From positions 1 to 64,000 of the forward strand of contig NZ_JAMBOG010000007.1 of NCBI RefSeq assembly GCF_023715525.1: a DNA stretch of 64,000 nucleotides. Direction: 5' to 3'. Below the pieces are notes generated by a model, which saw only the letters and a program-made list of their open reading frames with translations, was not told the DNA's origin and did no database searches. This DNA is from Kocuria rosea. GTDB taxonomy: Bacteria > Actinomycetota > Actinomycetes > Actinomycetales > Micrococcaceae. Below, one piece after another: positions 55,167 through 62,230 of this stretch. A program made the translations under genes and the position numbers. Each line of letters begins with the position of its first letter. Position 1 is the stretch's first letter.

Positions 55167-55186
55167 GTGATGTCGCAGGACATCGC

Positions 55187-55219
55187 GAAGCACCCCGGAC
55201 GACCGGTCCGGGGTGCTTC
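55187..55219 (+). terminator. Original tRNA-Tyr terminator
   Basis: Perfect 14-bp inverted repeat (55187-55200 and 55206-55219) with a 5-nt loop, right after attR. It would have ended the tRNA before integration. A smaller hairpin (55169-55184) precedes it. Confidence 0.8.
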
Positions 55220-55673
55220 TGTCTTCCCAGGGCCCCGCAGCGCCGAAGCCGTGCCGCGGCGCCGGGGCCGTGCCCGCGCGGTCCCTCCCCTCCGGGACGC
55301 TGGGTCCCGTCGCGGCGCGGGCCGCCTCCTCGCCCGGGCGCGGCGCCTTCCGTCCGGTGAGGGGTGACGGCCCTGGTGGGGCCCGGAACCCCGGCGGTGA
55401 CGGCCCCGACTGTGACGCGACGCTGTGCAAACACTGCGTTAACCGATGCGAACAGTATGAGATTTCCTATATGTTGGGGAGTGCAGCAGTCATCCGGGCA
55501 CGGTTCAGCATCGCCGAGCTGACCGTGGGAACCCCCCGCACCGGATGACCGGCAGCACGACGACTCCTGCGACGGTCCCTGGTGCGCGCCCGGGACGCCA
55601 TGGGTCGGTCTGCCGGGCGCTGCCGCCTGCGGGCGGGCCCAGGGGGCCGACACGACTGAGGAGATACACCGAC
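55220..55673. other. Intergenic, promoter region of the surface-protein gene
   Basis: About 450 bp with no supported gene. An AT-rich island at 55436-55480 (GTTAACCG, CAGTATGAG, CCTATATG) stands out in GC-rich DNA and probably holds a promoter; a leader of about 200 nt would follow. Confidence 0.35.
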
Positions 55674-56348
55674 ATGACTGCTGTGAAGAAATGGGTGGCC
55701 GCCGGTTCGTCGGCCGCTGTCCTGGCGGGAGGCCTGTTCCTGGGCACCCCGGCCGCCTACGCCGACACCTGCACCGCTCCCGGGGCCGGGACCACGGTGA
55801 GCAACCTGATCACCGCCGCCGACGAGCTCCACGACACGGGCGTGCACTTCAACTCCCTCGTGGCCGACGAGGGCGTCCTCGCGCAGCTCCAGGCCCAGCA
55901 GGCCGTGCTGGAGGACGCCATCGTGAACGACTCCACCCTCGACCGCGCCCAGGGTGCCTGGACCGCGATCGCGGACCTGCAGCAGTCCTACGCTGAGTCC
56001 ACCGACGACCCGGCGGTCGACGACGCCTACGCGGCCTCCGCCGCCGCCGCGGCCCACTTCCAGGCCGTCGCCCTGGACGCCCGCGCCGAGGGCCTGGTGT
56101 TCATGGAGAACGGCGCCGACCTCGTGGCGCTGTTCGAGGCGAGCTGCGGCGGGCTGGCCCCGGCCGGCACCGTCGACTCGGGCGAGGACGACGGGAGCGG
56201 CACGGACACCGGCACCAACACCGGTCTGAACGTGGACACCGCCCAGGCCGAGGAGACCGACGCCGCCCCGCTGGCCGCCCTCCTGGCCGCCGGTGCCGCA
56301 GCCTCCGCCGCCGTGGCCCTGCGGATGCGCCGCCGCGCGCGCGTCTGA
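55674..56348 (+). CDS. Surface protein with sortase-like C-terminus but no LPxTG
   Basis: 224 aa. A signal peptide (VKKWVAAGSSAAVLAGG, cleavage near AYA) is followed by a helical Ala/Gln/Asp-rich domain (EGVLAQLQAQQAVLEDAIVN) with two Cys, a Gly/Thr/Asp linker (GSGTDTGTNTG), then a hydrophobic helix (LAALLAAGAAASAAVAL) and RMRRRARV. That is the layout of sortase substrates, but the expected LPxTG is replaced by sequence around QAEETDAAP. GAGGAG lies 10 nt before the ATG. It precedes a class F sortase gene. Confidence 0.7.
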   Translation: MTAVKKWVAAGSSAAVLAGGLFLGTPAAYADTCTAPGAGTTVSNLITAADELHDTGVHFNSLVADEGVLAQLQAQQAVLEDAIVNDSTLDRAQGAWTAIADLQQSYAESTDDPAVDDAYAASAAAAAHFQAVALDARAEGLVFMENGADLVALFEASCGGLAPAGTVDSGEDDGSGTDTGTNTGLNVDTAQAEETDAAPLAALLAAGAAASAAVALRMRRRARV

Positions 56349-56364
56349 TCCCACGATGCCGACC

Positions 56365-56396
56365 GCCCCGGTGCCGCTGCCCTGCGGCACCGGGGC
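56365..56396 (+). terminator. Terminator between surface protein and sortase genes
   Basis: Perfect 13-bp stem (56365-56377 and 56384-56396) with a 6-nt loop, 17 nt after the stop. The sortase thus probably has its own promoter. Confidence 0.7.
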
Positions 56397-56441
56397 ATAG
56401 CATTGTCCCCGACCCCCACCCCTGCCCCAGGAGCCGTCCGC

Positions 56442-57110
56442 ATGGATCCCGCACAGCCCACGGAACCGCCGGCGCGCCGCCCGCGCTGGGCCGCCCCCGC
56501 CGCGGCCCTGGGCGCGCTCGCGCTGGGCGCCGCCGTCCTCGTGGCCCAGCCCTGGGAGGGGGAGCCCTCCGCCGCCGACCCCGCGGCGCCGTCCGTGTCC
56601 GCGAGCCGGACGCCCGGCCCGGGCGGGACCTCGGCGACGACCGCGCCGGAGCCCCCGGGGGACGCGCCGCGGGCGGCCGCGCCCGTGGGGCTCAGCGTGC
56701 CGGACGCGGGCCTCGACGTCCCCGTCCTGCCGCTCACCCCCACCGAGCAGGACCTCGCCGCCCAGTCCCTGGTCCCGCCGGAGACGCCCGACGGCTACTG
56801 GCTCACCCCGTACGGCACGCCCGGCGCGGGCTCCCGGAACACCACCTACATCGCCGGGCACAGCTTCGAGGGCCGCGAGGCCCCCTTCAACGCCCTGAGC
56901 GACCCGTCCCTGATCGGCAGCGAGGTCCAGGTCCGCACGGAGACCGGGACGGTGGACTACGTGGTGGACTCCGTGGTCACCCACGACAAGGACACCCTCA
57001 AGGACAGCGACATCTGGAACGTCGTGCCCAACCGGCTCGTGATCATCAGCTGCTACACCGAGGACCTGTGGGGCCGCAACGTCGTCGTCACGGCGTCCCC
57101 CGCCCGCTGA
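56442..57110 (+). CDS. Class F sortase
   Basis: 222 aa. An N-terminal membrane anchor (about 17-36) and a Pro/Ala/Thr linker precede the sortase fold with the catalytic triad H140 (IAGHSF), C204 (IISCYT) and R212 (LWGRNV). Class F sortases of actinobacteria attach proteins to peptidoglycan, with general substrate use poorly known. AGGAG lies 8 nt before the ATG. The likely substrate is the upstream surface protein, though its signal is unusual. Confidence 0.88.
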   Translation: MDPAQPTEPPARRPRWAAPAAALGALALGAAVLVAQPWEGEPSAADPAAPSVSASRTPGPGGTSATTAPEPPGDAPRAAAPVGLSVPDAGLDVPVLPLTPTEQDLAAQSLVPPETPDGYWLTPYGTPGAGSRNTTYIAGHSFEGREAPFNALSDPSLIGSEVQVRTETGTVDYVVDSVVTHDKDTLKDSDIWNVVPNRLVIISCYTEDLWGRNVVVTASPAR

Positions 57111-57139
57111 CCCGGATCCCCTGAGCCGGCGGGGCCGGC

Positions 57140-58177
57140 TCAGCCCAGCGCCGAGCGCACGCGCGGGAGCACCTCCGTCCCGAGCAGGGCGATCGCGTCG
57201 ATCGTCAGGGGGTGCGGGACCCCGCCGGCGTCCATCCGCAGCAGCAGCCGCTCGTGCCCCAGGGCACGCTGCTGGGCCACGATCTTCGCCACGACCTCGT
57301 CGACGTCGCCCACCACGAGGGACCCCTCGGGGGCGCACTCCCGGTCGTACTCCGCCCGGCTCCAGCGCGGGTCCTCCGGCACGATGGGCCCGTGGCTGCG
57401 GGCGCCGGCGGCGAAGTACGGATAGCTCGCCTCCCGTGCCTGCTCCGTGGTGCGGGCCACGAACCCGGGCACGTTGAGGCTCACCGGTGTGGCGGTGTCG
57501 CGGCCGAACTCGCCCAGGGACCGGCGGTAGACGGCCACCGTCTCCACCGCCTCGGCGTACGGGCCGTGGGTGCGCAGCAGGGCCAGGGGGAGGCCGAGCG
57601 CGGCGGCGCGCACGACGGAGCGCAGGTTCCCGGAGGAGGCGACCCACAGGGGCAGCCCCTCCTGGAGGGGCCGCGGCTCGATGTCCAGCTCCGCGGCGTG
57701 ACGGGTGAGGGCGCCGTCGAAGGTGACGGGGCTCGTCTCGAGCACCTGCAGCAGCTGCAGCAGCTTCTCCTCGAACAGGGCGTCGGGGTCCTGGCCCCCG
57801 AGCCCCAGCGCCCGCAGCACCCTCTCGGACGCCCCCCGGCCCACGATCATCTCGGCGCGCCCGCCCGAGATGTTGTCCAGCATGGCGATCTGCTCGTAGA
57901 GCCGCACGGGGTCACCGGCCGGGAGCACGGAGACGGCGGTGGTCAGCCGCAGCCGCCGGGTGCGCCCGGCCATCGCGGACAGCAGCACCACGGGGGAGGC
58001 CGCCACCACGTCCGTGCCGTGGTTCTCCCCGACGCCCATCACGGCCAGCCCGGCGTCCTCGGCGGCCTCGGCCTGCTCGATGATGTCCCGCAGGCGCTGC
58101 CGGCTGTCCGGGCGGGCGCCCGAGACGGGATCCGGGGCGACCTCGCCCAGGGAGAAGATGCCGATCTCGAAGCTCAT
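57140..58177 (-). CDS. LLM-class flavin-dependent oxidoreductase
   Basis: 345 aa, bacterial luciferase-like TIM barrel. Starts FEIGIFSLGEVAPDP, then VMGVGENHGTDVVAASP and VGRGASERVLRALGLG, all typical of this family, which uses FMN or F420. Substrate unknown. GGAGG lies 5 nt before the ATG at 58177, and a TAGACT -10 box (58211-58206) gives a leader of about 22 nt. Confidence 0.88.
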   Translation of the reverse strand: MSFEIGIFSLGEVAPDPVSGARPDSRQRLRDIIEQAEAAEDAGLAVMGVGENHGTDVVAASPVVLLSAMAGRTRRLRLTTAVSVLPAGDPVRLYEQIAMLDNISGGRAEMIVGRGASERVLRALGLGGQDPDALFEEKLLQLLQVLETSPVTFDGALTRHAAELDIEPRPLQEGLPLWVASSGNLRSVVRAAALGLPLALLRTHGPYAEAVETVAVYRRSLGEFGRDTATPVSLNVPGFVARTTEQAREASYPYFAAGARSHGPIVPEDPRWSRAEYDRECAPEGSLVVGDVDEVVAKIVAQQRALGHERLLLRMDAGGVPHPLTIDAIALLGTEVLPRVRSALG

Positions 58178-58286
58178 GGCGCCTCCGAACGCGGGTCCGG
58201 TCTCCAGTCTAGGGAGCGCGCCTCGCGCCCGGCGGGCCGGCCTTGTGCCACGAGTGAAATGCTGTGCCCGCGCGCGGCCCGGCGCC

Positions 58287-58292
58287 TACGCT
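58287..58292 (+). promoter_or_regulatory. -10 box of the thioredoxin gene
   Basis: TACGCT ends 6 nt before the ATG; the GGAGG between is too close to serve as a normal ribosome site, so a leaderless mRNA is likely. Confidence 0.5.
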
Positions 58293-58298
58293 GGAGGC

Positions 58299-58676
58299 AT
58301 GGCTACCGTTGACATCACCCAGGACACCCTGGGCCAGACCATCGCCGAGAACGACATCGTCCTGCTCGACTGGTGGGCCGACTGGTGCGGCCCCTGCAAG
58401 CAGTTCGCCCCCACCTACGAGGCGGCCTCGGAGAAGCACTCGGACGTCGTGTTCGGGAAGGTCGACACCGAGGACCAGCAGATGCTCGCCGCGTCCGCGC
58501 AGATCTCCTCGATCCCCACCCTGATGGCCTTCCGCGAGGGCATCCTCGTCTTCTCCCAGCCGGGCGCGCTGCCCGCCTCCGCCCTCGAGCAGGTGATCGA
58601 CGCCGTCAAGGGCCTCGACATGGAGGAGGTCCGCGCCGAGGTCGCCAAGCAGTCCCCGGACGCGCCGGGCGCCTGA
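58299..58676 (+). CDS. Thioredoxin
   Basis: 125 aa. The active site WADWCGPCKQ (C30, C33) and cis-Pro SIPTLM are present. The C-terminus is about 15 residues longer than E. coli thioredoxin. Cytosolic disulphide reductase. Its 3' end overlaps the convergent VIT-family gene by 71 bp. Confidence 0.93.
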   Translation: MATVDITQDTLGQTIAENDIVLLDWWADWCGPCKQFAPTYEAASEKHSDVVFGKVDTEDQQMLAASAQISSIPTLMAFREGILVFSQPGALPASALEQVIDAVKGLDMEEVRAEVAKQSPDAPGA

Positions 58677-59409
58677 GCGGCCCCCGCCCCCGGACGACGG
58701 CGGTGACGCCGAGCAGCGATCCGATGGCGAACGTGGCGACCAGGGCGAGCGCCCCGCCCACCACCATGCGCAGGGCCGCGCGGCCGCGCTGGGGGGCCTC
58801 GCCGAGCCTGGCGCCCAGCCAGCCTGTGAGGCCGAGCGCGGCGAGCACGGCGACGAACGTCACCGGGATCCGCCACGCGTCGGGCGGGAGGAGGATGGCG
58901 AGCATGGGCAGCAGGGCTCCGAGGAAGAAGGACAGCGCGGAGGCGACCGCGGCGTTCCACGGGCTGACGACGTCCTCCTCGCTGATGTTCAGCTCGGCGT
59001 CGAGGTGCGCGGCGAGGGCGTCGTGCGCGGTGAGCTCCCGGGCCACCCGGTGGGCGGTCTCGGCGGACAGGCCCTTGGCCTCGTAGATCTCCGCGAGCTC
59101 CTCGAGCTCGGCCTCGGGCATCTCCGCCAGCTCCCGCCTCTCCTTGGCGATCAGGGCCCGCTGGGAGTCCGACTGGCTGGAGACCGACACGTACTCGCCC
59201 TGGGCCATGGACAGGGCCCCGCCCACCAGGGCCGCGGTCCCGGCGACGAGGATCGCGCCGGTGCTCGTCGTGGCACCGGCCACGCCCACCACGACCGCGG
59301 CGACCGAGACGATGCCGTCGTTGGCGCCGAGCACCCCGGCGCGCAGCTTGTTCATCCGCTCGGTGTAGCCGGTGGCGTGGGGCTCGGTGAGGAGGTGGTC
59401 CTGGGTCAT
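58606..59409 (-). CDS. VIT1/CCC1-family membrane transporter
   Basis: 267 aa. N-terminal HATGYTERMNKLRAGVLGANDGIVS matches VIT1/CCC1 proteins that move iron or manganese. Five helices are expected, with a cytosolic Glu-rich loop (AEMPEAELEELAEIY). The last 30 residues (Arg/Pro-rich) lie in the overlap with the thioredoxin gene and are not conserved in character; the stop codon there may be a late acquisition. Confidence 0.85.
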   Translation of the reverse strand: MTQDHLLTEPHATGYTERMNKLRAGVLGANDGIVSVAAVVVGVAGATTSTGAILVAGTAALVGGALSMAQGEYVSVSSQSDSQRALIAKERRELAEMPEAELEELAEIYEAKGLSAETAHRVARELTAHDALAAHLDAELNISEEDVVSPWNAAVASALSFFLGALLPMLAILLPPDAWRIPVTFVAVLAALGLTGWLGARLGEAPQRGRAALRMVVGGALALVATFAIGSLLGVTAVVRGRGPLRRPARPGTAWRPRRGPPPCRGP

Positions 59410-59477
59410 GGCACCATTCAACGCCCGTGGGCGGGACCGTGCCAGCAAGGACAGGATTGCCTCACCTGCCCGGGGGC

Positions 59478-60470
59478 TCACCGCCTCCGGTGGTCCTCCG
59501 GGTGCAGCCGCGGCGCGAACGACGGCTTGCGGAAGCCCGAGGCGCGCAGCAGCCGCACGACCCGCTGCCGGTCGCCCCGCCACGGCTCGAGCAGCTCGAG
59601 CATCCGGCGGTCGTCGCCGGGGCGGCGGTCGAAGAACCAGCACACCCACGTGGCGAGGTGGAAGTCGAAGACGCTCACCGAGTCCGGGTCCCCGTGCGTG
59701 CACTGGACGATCTCGGCGACCGTCCACGGCCCCAGGCCGGGGATCGAGCGCAGGCCGCGGTGCAGGTCCGCGTCCAGCGGCGCCCGGCCCAGCCGCTCCA
59801 GGGCCGCCGCCCGCTCGGCGACGCGCCGCACCGTGGCCGCACGGGCGCCGTCGACCCCGGCGCGGTGCCACTCCCACACGGGCACGGCCGCCCACGCCCC
59901 GGCGGTCGGCGGGACGCGCATCCCGCCGGGGGCGGGCCCCGGGGCGGGTTCGCCGTACCGGCGCACGAGCTGCCGGTGGGCGGCCACGGCCTCCCGGACC
60001 GTGACGCGCTGCTCCAGCACCGAGACCACGGCGCGGTCCAGGACCCGGCCCGTGGAGGGCAGCCGCAGCCCGGGGTGGTGGTGCCGGGCGGCGACCAGCC
60101 GGTGGGGCAGGGCGCGGAAGGCCTCGGAGGCCTCGAAGCGCGCCCAGGAGTCCTCCGCCCCGGCCCAGCGCGGGGCCTCCGCCAGGAACTGCTCGGCCCC
60201 CGGGCCCCACGTGCGCACGAGCACGGGCCGGTGCAGCGGGGACCCCGTCCCGGCGCGGGAGAAGCGCGCCGAGACCGGCCCGGCGGCGGTGCGGGCCACG
60301 ACCCACACGACGTCGGGGGCGAGCACCCGCACCAGGGGGTCCGCGGCGCCGCGGGAGAGCACCCCGAGGGTCTGGCCCAGGTGCACGGGACCGTCCGGGT
60401 CCCAGACGAGCTCGCCGTCCGCGGCCGGGCGCGCGGGCGCGGCCGGCGCGGGGGAGGCGGAGGAGGGCAT
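59478..60470 (-). CDS. AlkA-like DNA-3-methyladenine glycosylase
   Basis: 330 aa. The HhH-GPD motif is LRSIPGLGPWTVAEIV (about 240-255), with the catalytic Asp at 269 in SVFDFHLATW. No Fe-S Cys cluster follows. It removes alkylated bases in base-excision repair. The N-terminal 180 residues are Arg/Pro-rich and diverged. The start is the ATG at 60470, with no clear ribosome site. Confidence 0.82.
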   Translation of the reverse strand: MPSSASPAPAAPARPAADGELVWDPDGPVHLGQTLGVLSRGAADPLVRVLAPDVVWVVARTAAGPVSARFSRAGTGSPLHRPVLVRTWGPGAEQFLAEAPRWAGAEDSWARFEASEAFRALPHRLVAARHHHPGLRLPSTGRVLDRAVVSVLEQRVTVREAVAAHRQLVRRYGEPAPGPAPGGMRVPPTAGAWAAVPVWEWHRAGVDGARAATVRRVAERAAALERLGRAPLDADLHRGLRSIPGLGPWTVAEIVQCTHGDPDSVSVFDFHLATWVCWFFDRRPGDDRRMLELLEPWRGDRQRVVRLLRASGFRKPSFAPRLHPEDHRRR

Positions 60471-60538
60471 GAGACCATGATGGCAGTCCTGTCCGACGTC
60501 CGTGCGCCCCCGGACGGTCCCCGAGGAAGCCCCGCGCC

Positions 60539-61984
60539 ATGCCCGCCACCGCCCTCCCGCGCCCCGCGGGCCCCGCGACCGCCCCGGGCCGCGGGGCGCG
60601 CCTGCTGCCGGCGGCCGTGGGCGTCCTCGTGCTGGTCCTCTACCTCTGGTGGTCGCTGCTGCAGTGGCACCGCTGGGAGGTGCCGTCCTGGGACCTGGGC
60701 ATCTTCACGCAGCTCGCGAAGTCCTACGCCGCCGGCGAGGGTCCCCGTGTGGACATCAAGGGCCACGGCTACAACCTGCTGGGCGACCACTTCCATCCGC
60801 TGCTGGTCCTGCTGGGGCCGGTCTACGCGCTGTTCCCCTCGGCCCTGACGCTGCTCGTGGTCCAGGACGTGCTCGTGGCCGTCTCGGCGTGGGCCCTGAC
60901 CCGGTGCGCGGTGCGCGCCCTCGGGGCTGCGCCGGGCACCGCGCTGGGCCTCGCCTACGGGCTGAGCTTCGGGGTGCAGGCGGCCGTGGCCGTGCAGTTC
61001 CACGAGGTGGCCTTCGCCCTGCCCCTGCTCGCGCTGTCCCTGGGCGCGCTCGTGGAGCGGCGCTGGACGGGCGCGGCGGCGTGGGCCGCGCCCGTCGCGT
61101 TCGTCAAGGAGGACCTCGGCGTCACGGTCGCCGTGCTCGGGCTCGTCCTGGCCTGGCGCGCGCGCCGGGAGGCCCCCGGGGACCGCCGCGCGGCGGCACT
61201 GGGATTCGTGCTCGCGGCCTGGGGCACGGCGTGGTCCGTCCTCGCCGTGGCCGTGGTGCTGCCCGCCCTCAACCCCGCGGGGGAGTTCGCCTACGCCGAC
61301 CGGCTCGACGCCGGGGCCGCGCTCGCCGACCCGCTGGCCGCCGTGGTCTCCCTCGTCGTGCCCGCGCAGAAGGCCCTGACCTGGCTGACCACGCTGCTCG
61401 TGGGCGTGGGGGTCGTGCTCCGCTCGCCGCTGGCGCTCGTGGCCCTGCCGACCCTGCTGTGGCGGATGCTCTCCCCGAACCACGGCTACTGGGGCACGGA
61501 GTGGCACTACAACGCCGTGGTCATGCCGGTCGTGCTCGCCGCCCTGGTCGACGCGGTGCTCCGGCTGCGCCGCGGCCCGCACCGGCCGCTGCGGCGCGCG
61601 GCGAGGGCCGCCCCGTGGGCGGCCCTCGCCGTCGCGCTCCTGCTGGTCCCCGGCCGCCCGCTCGGCGACCTCGCCGACCCGGCCGCCTACCGGGCGGACC
61701 CGCGGGCCGCGGCCAAGGCCGCGGTCGTCGCGGCCCTGCCCCAGGGGGCCAGCGTGAGCACGGACCTGACGCTGCTCCACCACCTGGTGCCCACCACGGA
61801 CGTGCACTGGATCGGCAACGCGGGGGACCCGCCCCCCGACTACGTGGTGGTGGACCGGCTGGGCGCCGCGTGGGGCGGCAACCCGCCCGGGGACGTCGCC
61901 GCGTACGCGACGGAGGCCTACGGCGCGCCCTACGCCGTCGTGCGTGACGAGGAGCACCTCGTGGTCGTGCGGCGGCAGGGCTGA
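60539..61984 (+). CDS. DUF2079 polytopic membrane protein
   Basis: 481 aa with about nine membrane helices. The DUF2079 block near residues 50-90 contains WDLGIFTQLAKSYAAGEGP and GDHFHPLLVLLGPVY; VAVQFHEVAFALPLLAL follows. Such proteins resemble GT-C glycosyltransferases, but no function is shown. GAGGA lies 8-12 nt before the ATG. Confidence 0.82.
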   Translation: MPATALPRPAGPATAPGRGARLLPAAVGVLVLVLYLWWSLLQWHRWEVPSWDLGIFTQLAKSYAAGEGPRVDIKGHGYNLLGDHFHPLLVLLGPVYALFPSALTLLVVQDVLVAVSAWALTRCAVRALGAAPGTALGLAYGLSFGVQAAVAVQFHEVAFALPLLALSLGALVERRWTGAAAWAAPVAFVKEDLGVTVAVLGLVLAWRARREAPGDRRAAALGFVLAAWGTAWSVLAVAVVLPALNPAGEFAYADRLDAGAALADPLAAVVSLVVPAQKALTWLTTLLVGVGVVLRSPLALVALPTLLWRMLSPNHGYWGTEWHYNAVVMPVVLAALVDAVLRLRRGPHRPLRRAARAAPWAALAVALLLVPGRPLGDLADPAAYRADPRAAAKAAVVAALPQGASVSTDLTLLHHLVPTTDVHWIGNAGDPPPDYVVVDRLGAAWGGNPPGDVAAYATEAYGAPYAVVRDEEHLVVVRRQG

Positions 61985-62230
61985 GCCGGGCCCCCCGTGC
62001 GATAGACTGACAGGACCGAATCCGGTCACTCCCTCACTTTCTCGTGCAACGCGATGCCGCTCCAGGCGCATCGTGTTCGGCCGCGCCGCGCGCGCGCCGT
62101 GTCCGACGCTCCCGCCGCAGGCGGGAACCCAGTGGTTGGCAGGGACGTCCGGACACCCACCGTGGCCGCAGCCCCCGGCACCCCACCCGGTACCGCCCGG
62201 GCCGCCACCCGCACAGAACGAGGAACCTGC
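61985..62230 (+). promoter_or_regulatory. Promoter and long leader of the DEAD-box helicase gene
   Basis: TAGACT (62003-62008) is a plausible -10 box. The start would give a leader of roughly 215 nt. It contains a small hairpin (62111-62116 with 62120-62125). Long leaders are frequent on cold-inducible RNA helicase genes, so control by RNA structure is possible. Confidence 0.4.
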
